A DNA stretch of 12,811 nucleotides from Candidatus Hydrogenedentota bacterium (lineage in GTDB: Bacteria; Hydrogenedentota; Hydrogenedentia; Hydrogenedentales; SLHB01), in assembly GCA_007118235.1 (NCBI GenBank), contig SKRY01000408.1, forward strand, positions 1 through 12,811, given 5' to 3'. The notes beneath the pieces were generated by a model that made no database searches, was not told the DNA's origin, and was given only the letters and a program-made list of their open reading frames with translations. Position numbers and translations under genes: made by a program. Shown piece by piece: positions 1-6,664 of this stretch (position 1 is its first letter; each line of letters opens with the position of its first letter).

Positions 1-571
1 GGCGGATCTCCTCATCCCGCCCAATCACGGGATCCAGCTTGCCCGCCCGCGCCAACTGCGTCAGGTCGCGGCTGTACTTGTCCAGCGCATCGTACGTATC
101 CTCCGCATTGGGATCCGTCACCCGCTTCGAACCGCGCACCTCTTTCAAGGCCGCCCAAAGACTGTCCTTGGTCACGCCGTGCGCGCGCAAGATGGCGCCC
201 GCGCGGTTGTCGCGCGCTTCCACCATCGCAATGAGCAGGTGTTCCGTGCTCAGGTATTCGTCCTTCAAACTCTGGGCCGCCTTCCAGCCCGCGTTAAGCA
301 TCTCCTGGGCTTCGCGGCTCAGGCCCACTTGGCCCGCGCCTTGCCCCGACACGCGAGGCGCGCGATTCAGCTCCGCTTCAATTGGATCACGGAGTTGGCC
401 GGGGCGAATCCCCAAACGCTTCAGAATGGAGGCCACCGCCCCGTCTTCTTGATTCATCAGGGAGTGCAGGATATGTGCCGAGCTGATCTCCGGATTGCCG
501 CGATCCGTGGCGGCATCCATCGCCTCGGACAAGGCCTCCTGCGCCTTGATGGTTAACTTGTCTAACCTCAT
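1..571 (-). CDS. clpB: ATP-dependent chaperone ClpB, N-terminal part (partial, runs off the left edge)
   Basis: ClpB is the cytosolic Hsp100 disaggregase that, with DnaK, threads proteins out of aggregates. Only the first 190 residues are in the window. The start MRLDKLTIKAQEAL, followed by two Clp N-domain repeats (about residues 1-75 and 80-145, with SSAHILHSLMNQ and STEHLLIAMVE), is the N domain. Residues 160-190 (YDALDKYSRDLTQLARAG, then KLDPVIGRDEEIR) are the linker and the beginning of the first AAA+ module, as in E. coli ClpB. The Walker motifs lie outside the window. The ATG at 571 matches the family N-terminus and has an AGGAG about 10 nt upstream. Upstream lies a near-consensus sigma-54 promoter and then a stand-alone Clp N-domain gene in the same orientation. 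No CIRCE element was seen. Identification is very secure; completeness of the rest is unknown. Confidence 0.96.
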   Translation of the reverse strand, partial: MRLDKLTIKAQEALSEAMDAATDRGNPEISSAHILHSLMNQEDGAVASILKRLGIRPGQLRDPIEAELNRAPRVSGQGAGQVGLSREAQEMLNAGWKAAQSLKDEYLSTEHLLIAMVEARDNRAGAILRAHGVTKDSLWAALKEVRGSKRVTDPNAEDTYDALDKYSRDLTQLARAGKLDPVIGRDEEIR

Positions 572-624
572 TGCTTCACCGCTCCTTTCCGTTCCAGATG
601 TTGGTATGAATTCCAGTTGAAATG

Positions 625-642
625 AAGCAAATCTTGTGCCAA
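625..642 (-). promoter_or_regulatory. Sigma-54 (RpoN) type -24/-12 promoter of clpB
   Basis: Read on the minus strand the site is TTGGCACAAGATTTGCTT. The known sigma-54 consensus is YTGGCACG-N4-TTGCW. Here TTGGCAC, the exact spacing and TTGCT all match, with one core deviation (A for G after GGCAC). The -12 element ends about 54 nt before the clpB ATG, leaving a leader of roughly 40-45 nt. The call rests on the motif and its position. No sigma-54 gene or activator lies in this window, so function is inferred. Confidence 0.7.
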
Positions 643-754
643 GTCGCGAAGACAGGATTTGAGCCAGTGAAAACAGGGATGCATAGTTATCAACCCCGCG
701 AACGCTGTTGCAGTTCCGAGCACGCGTGTTCCATGGTAAAACAGTAAACGCCGG

Positions 755-796
755 GGGGAGCAGCTCCTCCCCGCTTCCACGCCGCTTGCTCAAGCG
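755..796 (-). terminator. Two hairpins just after the Clp N-domain gene; weak terminator candidate
   Basis: On the minus strand, 12 nt past the TGA of the Clp N-domain gene, is a hairpin with arms CGCTTG/CAAGCG (783-788 and 791-796). It is followed by one with arms GGGGAG/CTCCCC (755-760 and 767-772, 6-nt loop). The sequence after the second stem is only moderately T-rich (GTTTACTGTTTT) and there is no proper U-run. It may attenuate rather than stop transcription into clpB. Confidence 0.3.
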
Positions 797-807
797 AAGC
801 GATCGGC

Positions 808-1251
808 TCACCTTTGGCGCCACCTAAGGAGGAAACACGTTGTCATGAGCACGGACAGACCCTGCTCCCTGAGAATCGCGCCGCCCTGGTCAGCCGGCGA
901 GTCCACCATCGCGAGGACCAGGTGCTCCGGGCCAAGACGGTCATCCCCGAATTTGTGGGCCGCCGTCCAGGCCCGGCGTATCACGGCGTGAAATTCCTGG
1001 CTTACACCTACCGCACCGGTGCTCCCCCCGAGCCGGGGAAGGTGGTCCATGTCACTCTCGAGGGATGCGTGCAGTTGCACGAGCTCCCCGCCCGCATGAA
1101 CGAGAATACCGTTCAATACGCCGCCGTCTTGGTTAAACAAGGCCTGAAGCACATGTAGAGAGGTAATATCGGAATGACCGCGCTCGGTGGCTGTGAGGAT
1201 CGCCTCTTCCAATGCCGCTTGCGCCTTGAAATTTAATCCTTCCCACTCCAC
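808..1251 (-). CDS. Stand-alone Clp N-terminal-domain protein
   Basis: A 147-residue protein made almost only of the double Clp N-domain repeat: first repeat about residues 5-70 (LNFKAQAALEEA, SLHVLQALFNQDGG), second about 82-130 (GPEHLVLAMVDSP, GGAILREQGL). It aligns end to end with the N domain of the downstream clpB (for example KAQAALEEA against KAQEALSEA), but is clearly diverged. The last ~15 residues are an unrelated tail with no linker or AAA+ module, so there is no ATPase. The start is GTG at 1251, with AAGGA about 10 nt upstream. The ORF is intact, with domain-conserved residues kept. Known single-N-domain relatives, such as plant ClpT, bind Clp complexes; whether this one modulates ClpB or ClpC/ClpP, or is a decaying partial duplicate of clpB, cannot be told here. 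It lies 237 bp before clpB on the same strand. Confidence 0.8.
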   Translation of the reverse strand: MEWEGLNFKAQAALEEAILTATERGHSDITSLHVLQALFNQDGGVLNGILVHAGGELVQLHASLESDMDHLPRLGGSTGAVGVSQEFHAVIRRAWTAAHKFGDDRLGPEHLVLAMVDSPADQGGAILREQGLSVLMTTCFLLRWRQR

Positions 1252-1305
1252 AACTTAATCCGTCCTTTACTCTTTCGAGCTATCGCTTCCGCCCTTCTTT
1301 ACTTC

Positions 1306-1323
1306 AGGCAGTTCGGGCGCCAA
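1306..1323 (-). promoter_or_regulatory. Sigma-54-like promoter, proximal (degenerate) copy
   Basis: On the minus strand TTGGCGCCCGAACTGCCT. It keeps the GG-N10-GC spacing of -24/-12 promoters but departs from TTGCW in the -12 box. It ends about 55 nt before the GTG of the Clp N-domain gene, nearly the same distance as the better motif has from clpB. Called mainly by analogy with the distal copy and with the clpB site. Confidence 0.4.
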
Positions 1324-1382
1324 ACCGATACAGACCATAAAGTATAGAGACTGGCCAAATGCGTGCGCGGTGAGGCGCCCTA

Positions 1383-1409
1383 TTAGCGAACACAACACGC
1401 CCACTTCAC
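1383..1409 (-). pseudogene. Eight-codon remnant of the duplicated start region
   Basis: In repeat unit 2 the duplicated GTG start with its AGGAGG-type ribosome-binding site is kept. After codon 3 (GTG AAG TGG, against GTG GAG TGG in the intact gene) the reading frame runs into unit 1 and stops: MKWACCVR then TAA. The simplest reading is a by-product of the tandem duplication. It has a good ribosome-binding site and could still be translated as a leader minigene if the distal promoter is used. Confidence 0.4.
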
Positions 1410-1464
1410 AATGTAATCCCTCCTTTACTCTTTCGAGCTATCACTTCCACCCTTCTTTAACTTC

Positions 1465-1482
1465 AAGCAATTCGGGCGCCAA
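1465..1482 (-). promoter_or_regulatory. Sigma-54-like promoter, distal (better preserved) copy
   Basis: On the minus strand TTGGCGCCCGAATTGCTT. Against YTGGCACG-N4-TTGCW it matches TTGGC, C, the spacing and the whole TTGCT; the deviations are G for A and C for G in the -24 box. It lies in repeat unit 2, about 55 nt before the remnant GTG and about 215 nt before the intact gene. Transcripts from here would carry a long leader containing the second promoter copy. Confidence 0.5.
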
Positions 1483-1644
1483 ACCCATACACATCATTCA
1501 AGTATAGGGGCTGGCCAAACGCGTAAGTGGTGAGGCGCCCTATTACCGAACACAATGCGTCTCATATCGGAACACACCAGTCTCCTGCCACTGGGGTTGG
1601 CTGCCCGCCCACGCCGGGAAGGGGCCACTGGTTACGCAGCGCGT

Positions 1645-1674
1645 TTGCCATTAGGAATCCAAAGCGCCTATCCT
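1645..1674 (+). promoter_or_regulatory. Possible sigma-70-type promoter for the oxidoreductase gene
   Basis: TTGCCA (1645-1650), an 18-nt spacer, then TATCCT (1669-1674), each one or two bases from TTGACA and TATAAT. It would give a leader of about 160 nt before the ATG at 1844. In GC-rich DNA such a match is suggestive only; no operator was recognised nearby. Confidence 0.35.
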
Positions 1675-1843
1675 GTATGAAGCTATTGTCGAAAGGAACG
1701 AACGGGAGAAGGGATGGGAAGGCAGGTGGCGCCATGCCCCAAGGGACATCAGGTTGCGGGCCTTGGATCGCGTCCCGCTTGTCCCGCGTAAGGGCAGTCC
1801 ACGCTATTGGCGTGTAAACGGAACAGGAGAAAAGGGGACCATC

Positions 1844-2872
1844 ATGACTACAGACAAACGCTACCGGGCCGGCGTCATCGGGGCGGGGGCCATCGCCCAG
1901 ACCTGTCACATGCCGGGCTACGACGCGTTGGACAACGTGGAGTTCGCCGCCTTCGCCGATCCCGCCGAGGCGCGGCACAAGGAGATCACGGAACGCTTTC
2001 CCAACGCGCGAGGGTACACGGATTACAGGGAGATGCTGGCGAACGAAGCGCTGGACGCGGTGAGCGTCTGCTCGCCCAACGTGTTCCACGCCGAGCAAAC
2101 CATCGCGGCGTTCGAGGCGGGGTGTCATGTCCTGTGCGAGAAGCCGATGGCCGTCACGCTCGAAGAGGCGGACGCCATGCTCGCGGCGGGCGCCAAGGCC
2201 AAACGCAACCTCATGATCGCCTTCACCAACCGGCTGACAGGCGGTCCGCTTGCGTGCAAGCAGCTCCTGAAGGAGAAGGCCATCGGCAAGCCGTTCATGA
2301 TCCGCGTGCGGTTCGCCCACGGCGGCCCCAGCCCCGGCTGGGCCAAGAGCCACTGGTTCTACAACCCCAAGCTATCGGCGGGCGGCGCGCTTTTCGACAT
2401 GGGCATCCACGCCATCGACCTGTGCAACTGGCTCATCGGCCCCATCCGCAGCGTCAGCGCCCTGACGGCGACGCTGGTCAAGGATATCGAAGTGGAAGAC
2501 AACGCGCTCATGCAGCTCGAGTTCAAAGACAAGAAGGCCCTGGGCTACATCGAGGTAGGCTGGACCAGCCGCCCCGGCTTTGTTGGCTTCGAGATCTACG
2601 GCCCAGACGGGTCCATCATCTGCGACTACGACCGGGGGCTCACCCTGTGCGGCGGCACCCTCACCGCCGGCCAAGACGGCGAACCCGAATGGACCACCCT
2701 CGACCGCAACCCCACCAAAGGCGGATGGGACGTGCAAATCAAACACTGGCTCGATGTCATCGACGGCCGCGAGAAACTCACCATGGACGGCCAGGCCGGC
2801 CGCGCCGCCCTGGAAGCCGCCCTCGCGGCCTATGAATCCAGTAAGACCGGCCAACGCATCACGCTGGCCTAA
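1844..2872 (+). CDS. Gfo/Idh/MocA-family NAD(P)-dependent oxidoreductase
   Basis: A cytosolic dehydrogenase of 342 residues, usual family length, that likely oxidises or reduces a sugar, cyclitol or amino-sugar derivative with NAD(P). The N-terminal Rossmann fold shows GVIGAGAIAQ (about residues 8-17), then the family signature CEKPMAVTLEEAD (about 101-113) with the catalytic EKP lysine. The C-terminal substrate domain has GGALFDMGIHAIDLCNWL (about 182-199), with the conserved D and H. The frame is open upstream to 1754, but the ATG at 1844 fits the family N-terminus and has AGGAG and AAAGGGG 6-18 nt upstream. It stands alone, convergent with the next gene, so context gives no substrate. Family certain, substrate unknown. 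Confidence 0.93.
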   Translation: MTTDKRYRAGVIGAGAIAQTCHMPGYDALDNVEFAAFADPAEARHKEITERFPNARGYTDYREMLANEALDAVSVCSPNVFHAEQTIAAFEAGCHVLCEKPMAVTLEEADAMLAAGAKAKRNLMIAFTNRLTGGPLACKQLLKEKAIGKPFMIRVRFAHGGPSPGWAKSHWFYNPKLSAGGALFDMGIHAIDLCNWLIGPIRSVSALTATLVKDIEVEDNALMQLEFKDKKALGYIEVGWTSRPGFVGFEIYGPDGSIICDYDRGLTLCGGTLTAGQDGEPEWTTLDRNPTKGGWDVQIKHWLDVIDGREKLTMDGQAGRAALEAALAAYESSKTGQRITLA

Positions 2873-2903
2873 GGGAAAAAGCGCCCCCTTCCAGAGGGAA
2901 TCT

Positions 2904-2981
2904 CGTACCGCCGGCATCTTGCCGGCATATATAGTCGCCGTCTCCACATGGTTTTTTTGCCGGCGAGACGCCGGCGGTACG
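2904..2981. repeat. Long inverted repeat between convergent genes, CCGCCGGC type
   Basis: The two 23-nt arms (2904-2926 and 2959-2981) are reverse complements with two mismatches and enclose a 32-nt loop that includes seven Ts. Each arm contains GCCGGC-N5-GCCGGC, itself able to fold (spacers ATCTT and GAGAC). The outer ends are CGTACC and GGTACG. It looks like a dispersed palindromic element and sits between the 3' ends of two convergent genes, where such elements often lie. It could act as a transcription or mRNA 3'-end barrier, but no U-run follows either stem. A diverged single arm occurs again at 11111-11133. Confidence 0.8.
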
Positions 2982-3056
2982 GGGGGAGAAGCAACCGCTA
3001 ATGAACGCGAGTATGCCCGAACAACCCCGGCGAAAGGGTGGGCGTGAGCGGCGCGA

Positions 3057-5489
3057 TCAGGCGACGGGTTCGCTGGTGCGGGTGGGAAGGCGCAGGAGGA
3101 CGAAGCGGCCGTCGCGCCGCAGGGCTTCGCTGACCTCCGTGGCGGACATGCCCAGCCGTTGGATGGCCAGCCTGACCCACTCGCCGAGATGTTTCTGGGC
3201 GTCGTCCAACTCACCGAGCTGGGCTTGCGCGGCGGCGAGATGATACAGCGCATCGATATCCTTGGGATCCTTGTCGAGCAACTCCTTGTAGCCCTCCGCC
3301 AACACGATTAACTCGTCGGCTTGCCACAGGTTCTCGGCCGCGTTCCGGCGCGCCTCAATGTCTTGCAGGCCATCGCGTTCTTGTTCGAGCACATCCTTGA
3401 AGGCCTTCTCGAACTGGGCCTGTTCGAGGTCCTTGTCCAGCAACTCCACAATGCTGGGACCGGCGGGCGGCGCATCTAGCAACTCCAGATACCGTTCGCC
3501 CGCGGCCCTGGCGTCTTCCGCTTCGCCTTGGCGCGCCTCGGCGCGGCTCAACGCCAGGCGAGCCGGCGCGCTGCGGGGATCCAGGCGTGATGCCTGCCGG
3601 GCCAGACTGGCCGCGGTATCATGGTTGGCCTGAAGCCGCGCTTGACCGGATAGCGTGACGAGAAGGGGACTCAGGGTCTCGCTTAATCCCACATGCGCGG
3701 ACAAGGAGCCGAGTTCCGTGCTCCATCCGTTGACAAACTCGTTCATGGGCGTCACGGGCGGAACGTCCATCCGCGGATAGAGAAGCAACGGCCCATGAAC
3801 GCCGGCGCGCGCCATCAGCCAGCTGCTGTCGATCGCCGCGAAGGCCAACGGCCGCTGCTGGGCGTTGTCGCGCACGAATTCCCAAAGCACAAGATCGGCG
3901 AAGGCGTCCTCGCCCTCCTCACCGTCGAGCACACGCTGTTGGAGCCGGCGGAACTCGAGGGGACGCTCCCGTTCAAGCTGTTGCAGAGCGGCCGCGGGGG
4001 GAATGGGGTGCGGCAAGTCCAGCGTGTCGTCATACCGGGGTTCGAGCTGCACCCGTTGCAGGGGATGCGTCAAGGCGGCAAGGGGGATGATGTCGACGTC
4101 GCGCCGCCATCCCGCGCCGTGTTGGGCCGCCCAGAGCAGGGAGGTGATGGTTTCGTCTCCCGTCACCAGGACCGCGTTCTCCGGCGCCGCGTCAAGGATA
4201 TATTCCGCCAATTCAGCCGCATAATCGTGTTGACGCGTGGGGCCGTGGACGGCCTGCCAAGCGGTGGCGGCCGCCAGCACGAGGACCGCCGCGGCCATGC
4301 CCGGATAGGGAGACGCCAGCCGCCGCCGGAGACCATACATAATCGCCCCCACGCCCCAAGCGGCGAACAGGCTGATAGCCGCCAACGCGATAAGCGTGGG
4401 AGCATCGCCATCTTGCAGCACCGTGTCCACCCCGTGCCGGTTCGTCAAGAACGGCAGGAATGGTCCAAAACCAAGGAACATTAGGGCGGTCATCATGGCG
4501 GGGCGTTGCGTGGGACGCAGGAACAGCAGGATCCCCGCGGGTAGGGCGAGCAGAAGAATGAGCAGCGGAAACTCCCCACTCAGCACGGCGCCGAAGCCCA
4601 GTTGGGGCCAATCGCTGGCGATGGCGGGGTACGGCGTACGCAGCGCATAGGACAGGAATTCGCCGATGGATTGCCCACTCGCCAGAGCGTACATCACCGG
4701 CAAACTCACGCCAACGGCGAATAGGAGCGCCAGCATTGCAAGCTGCTTGGCGAGCGCAAGCCCCTCGACCGGGCGAAACAGGTACACGAAGAGGATAAAA
4801 CACGCTATCAGCCCAAACGTGGGATGATTGGCCGTGGCTAAACCACCTAGAATCGCCGCGCCCGCCAGCAATGTCACATTGCGTTCCGTTTGGACGGCCA
4901 ACAGAACCAGCATCAGCGCCAGTAGCGCCAGCAGCGCGCTGAGAGGCGCCGGACTCGCCGCCGCGCCCGCTTGGGTCAGCAGCGGCGTGGCCGCCAAAAG
5001 CATCGCCGCTAGTACGCCCGCCGCGATGCGCTCGCCCTGCTGGCACAAGGGCTTGAGGACCTTCGCGGCCGCCGCCCCGGTAACGCCGCAGAGCAGCGCC
5101 GCCGTGACGAGGGTGACCAGATTCAACAGCACGAGGGCGTTCGCGCCGCCCACGTGCGCCGTGGCCAGGGCGAGGCCCCGGGACAGCACCGGCATGGGAT
5201 CCGGCGGGGCGGGAGCCAACAGGGCGCCTTGCCACGGGGTAAAGGCCAGGCCGGGGCTCATGTGAAAACTTAGCCAAACTCCCGCCGCCAATGCGCCGCC
5301 TATTCCCGCCATGCCCTCGGCCCGCTTTGTCCAGGGCAAGCCAGCCTCGTGGTCCGGCTCCGCGCCAGAGGGAACAGGCGGTTCCCCGGCGTTCCCCTCA
5401 GGGCCATCGGGCTCTGTATCCGCAAACGGATCGGCGAAATCCGGCGCATCGCTGTCAGCGGGGTCCGCGTTCATCCAATCCGGGGTCAT
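3057..5489 (-). CDS. DUF2723-like multi-pass membrane protein with C-terminal TPR region
   Basis: 810 residues. An acidic, Pro/Gly-rich disordered N-terminus (about 1-55) is followed by about ten hydrophobic segments between residues 58 and 412, a soluble domain and helical TPR-like repeats (about 613-670 and 720-775, e.g. DALYHLAAAQAQLGELDDAQ). The pattern PPDPMP...LSRGLAL...NALVLLNLV after the first segment, NHPTFGL, and the downstream PENAVLVTGDETITSLLW and RPLAFAAIDSSWLM blocks resemble DUF2723 (GT-C-like) proteins. The acidic DSGE-type motif usual in the first outer loop appears as TPWQ at about residues 84-87, so transferase activity is doubtful. The start at 5489 is chosen because it overlaps the upstream stop as ATGA; an ATG at 5534 would add 15 residues. 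It is coupled to the glycosyltransferase gene, which suggests an envelope glycan or protein glycosylation role. Confidence 0.75.
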   Translation of the reverse strand: MTPDWMNADPADSDAPDFADPFADTEPDGPEGNAGEPPVPSGAEPDHEAGLPWTKRAEGMAGIGGALAAGVWLSFHMSPGLAFTPWQGALLAPAPPDPMPVLSRGLALATAHVGGANALVLLNLVTLVTAALLCGVTGAAAAKVLKPLCQQGERIAAGVLAAMLLAATPLLTQAGAAASPAPLSALLALLALMLVLLAVQTERNVTLLAGAAILGGLATANHPTFGLIACFILFVYLFRPVEGLALAKQLAMLALLFAVGVSLPVMYALASGQSIGEFLSYALRTPYPAIASDWPQLGFGAVLSGEFPLLILLLALPAGILLFLRPTQRPAMMTALMFLGFGPFLPFLTNRHGVDTVLQDGDAPTLIALAAISLFAAWGVGAIMYGLRRRLASPYPGMAAAVLVLAAATAWQAVHGPTRQHDYAAELAEYILDAAPENAVLVTGDETITSLLWAAQHGAGWRRDVDIIPLAALTHPLQRVQLEPRYDDTLDLPHPIPPAAALQQLERERPLEFRRLQQRVLDGEEGEDAFADLVLWEFVRDNAQQRPLAFAAIDSSWLMARAGVHGPLLLYPRMDVPPVTPMNEFVNGWSTELGSLSAHVGLSETLSPLLVTLSGQARLQANHDTAASLARQASRLDPRSAPARLALSRAEARQGEAEDARAAGERYLELLDAPPAGPSIVELLDKDLEQAQFEKAFKDVLEQERDGLQDIEARRNAAENLWQADELIVLAEGYKELLDKDPKDIDALYHLAAAQAQLGELDDAQKHLGEWVRLAIQRLGMSATEVSEALRRDGRFVLLRLPTRTSEPVA

Positions 5490-6505
5490 GCCCCCTCGAT
5501 CACCGTTCGAATCGTCTCGGTTGTTTGGTCCCATGTCGCCTGCACCTGCTTCCTGACGTTCGCCGCCAAACTGTTCCGCAATGCCTCATCGTACACTAAC
5601 GCTTGAAGTTGCTCTTCAATGGACGCCTGGCTTCCGGGAGCGTAGAGTAACCCGGTTTGGCCGTCACGCGCGAATTCGCGTCCATCCACCGTATCAGGCG
5701 CAAGGACGGGCAGTCCACACGCCATCATGGCGGGAGCTTCATGCTCGCGGCCGATACCGCAGAACCCAATGGCGGCCTGCTGAAACACCTCCGCCCGTTC
5801 CTTCGAAGGAAGCCCGGGATGGTACTCCATGCCGGGATAGTTCTTCCGCGGCTTGTGGCGTCCCATCAACGTCAGATCCGCGCTTGCGCCCCCGCGCGCC
5901 AGCTTCGTCAAGGCCGCGATAAGGGCGTTCGGCTTGTCATCCACGGCGGCCACCAACGGGCGTTCCCGGGGCTCGGGAACCTCCGGCGGGGCAAGTTCGC
6001 CATCCACGCCATGGGGTGCGTATACGATGTGTTGATCGCCGGCGCCGGCCGCTTGGAGGTCCTGCCACGCGCGGTGGGAAGCCGCCACGAACGGGCTCGG
6101 CGGATCCCCGGACACGGGCGTGCGCCGCGCAAGATGGAACACAATCGGCGCCACGGGGATCACAACACTATCCGGGATAGGCATGGGCCCGCCCTGCACG
6201 CAATCGGCGACAGCGTCATAGCGTTCCTCAAGCCGCCCCGTTTTCGCCAAGCGGGACAAGAGCATCCTCGCCATGAGCGGGTACACCATCGGGAGTCCGA
6301 GCCGGGCGATTTGTATGCCGCTGGCCACTTCCACGCCGTGGTGCTGGCTTTGTCCCACGCCGCGCGCCAAGCGTTCCTGGCAGACCCAGGAAATCTGGTA
6401 TCCTTCCCGCGCCAGGCGGGAGAATACTTGATAGCAATAGTGCTCCGCGCGGCCCGCGTTTGGGTCCCGCCAATCCCGTGAGCAAAATAATAGAATCCGT
6501 TTCAT
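5486..6505 (-). CDS. GT4-like glycosyltransferase
   Basis: 339 residues, a GT-B-fold sugar transferase with NDP-sugar donor, likely at the cytoplasmic face of the membrane. The N-terminal acceptor domain starts KRILLFCSRDWRDPNAGRAEHY, with a hydrophilic loop and helix EHYCYQVFSRLAREGY. The C-terminal donor domain has GRHKPRKNYPGMEYH (about 215-229) and REHEAPAMMACGLPVLAP (about 253-270), the place of the GT4 E-x7-E donor-binding motif; only the first Glu of the usual pair is clear. There are no membrane helices. The ATG at 6505 has no good Shine-Dalgarno sequence, but the residues after it fit the family. Its TGA overlaps the ATG of the DUF2723-like gene, so the two form an operon. Acceptor and sugar cannot be told. 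It is slightly shorter than many GT4 enzymes. Confidence 0.82.
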   Translation of the reverse strand: MKRILLFCSRDWRDPNAGRAEHYCYQVFSRLAREGYQISWVCQERLARGVGQSQHHGVEVASGIQIARLGLPMVYPLMARMLLSRLAKTGRLEERYDAVADCVQGGPMPIPDSVVIPVAPIVFHLARRTPVSGDPPSPFVAASHRAWQDLQAAGAGDQHIVYAPHGVDGELAPPEVPEPRERPLVAAVDDKPNALIAALTKLARGGASADLTLMGRHKPRKNYPGMEYHPGLPSKERAEVFQQAAIGFCGIGREHEAPAMMACGLPVLAPDTVDGREFARDGQTGLLYAPGSQASIEEQLQALVYDEALRNSLAANVRKQVQATWDQTTETIRTVIEGA

Positions 6506-6620
6506 AAGCTATTGATAGTTTAACATAGCGCGGCGCCGCCGCAACGAACGGATGATCGCTTCCCTGGCGGTTTATGAACTCGGGGGGCTTGTAGGTTGCT
6601 CCCGGAAATCACACGCCTCA

Positions 6621-6639
6621 AACGGGTTTGAACCCCGTT
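6621..6639. other. Small hairpin in a 159-bp divergent intergenic region
   Basis: AACGGGTTTGAACCCCGTT forms a 6-bp stem AACGGG/CCCGTT, or 8 bp with one bulge, just before the PHP gene. The rest of 6506-6664 holds a palindrome GCGGCGCCGC (6530-6539) and weak AT-rich boxes (TATGTT, TATCAA) before the minus-strand glycosyltransferase. It may be an operator or part of a dispersed element; there is no direct evidence. Confidence 0.35.
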
Positions 6640-6664
6640 ACAACCCGCTGGAGTAGTTTCGGCC

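Larger units (their letters stand above)
1242..1559. repeat. Tandem direct duplication of the Clp N-domain gene's promoter/leader (~158 + 160 bp)
   Basis: Unit 1 is 1242-1399 and unit 2 is 1400-1559, contiguous and head to tail, about 85% identical by eye with small indels. The best-kept block is CCTTTACTCTTTCGAGCTAT (from 1264 and from 1422); others are GGGCGCCAAAC and GGTGAGGCGCCCTATTA. The right edge of the similarity is GAACACAA. The left edge lies inside codon 4 of the Clp N-domain gene, so each unit carries promoter, leader, ribosome-binding site and start codon. In each unit GGGCGCC (1315-1321; 1474-1480) faces GGCGCCC (1374-1380; 1534-1540) as an inverted pair, and a spaced ATAC...GTAT dyad lies between them. 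Together with the 283 bp up to the next gene, this is the longest gene-free stretch in the window. Confidence 0.88.

Noticed and set aside
568..780. Minus-strand 70-codon frame between the Clp N-domain gene and clpB, whose stop overlaps the clpB ATG
   Set aside because: No ribosome-binding site, GTG start inside a hairpin region, composition unlike the neighbours, and it would cover the sigma-54 promoter. Judged to be chance.
1527..1817. Plus-strand open frame before the oxidoreductase gene
   Set aside because: No ribosome-binding site or recognisable domain, and it runs over the repeat end and promoter region.
1562..2353. Long minus-strand open frame opposite the oxidoreductase gene
   Set aside because: Antisense shadow of GC-rich third positions. 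The plus-strand frame carries the clear family motifs.
1807..2835. Alternative plus-strand frame of 342 codons over the oxidoreductase gene
   Set aside because: Arg/His/Pro-rich translation without motifs, a typical frame-shifted shadow.
2904..2981. Intrinsic terminator for the oxidoreductase or DUF2723-like gene
   Set aside because: The fold is strong but no U-run follows the stem on either strand; the seven Ts lie in the loop. Kept as a repeat only.
3693..4484. Plus-strand open frame inside the DUF2723-like gene
   Set aside because: Antisense shadow with low-complexity Arg/Gly content; the minus strand shows membrane segments and TPRs.
5489..5534. Longer start of the DUF2723-like gene at 5534
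   Set aside because: It would overlap the glycosyltransferase gene by 49 nt without a good ribosome-binding site. The ATGA overlap at 5489 is the more usual coupling, though the longer form cannot be excluded.
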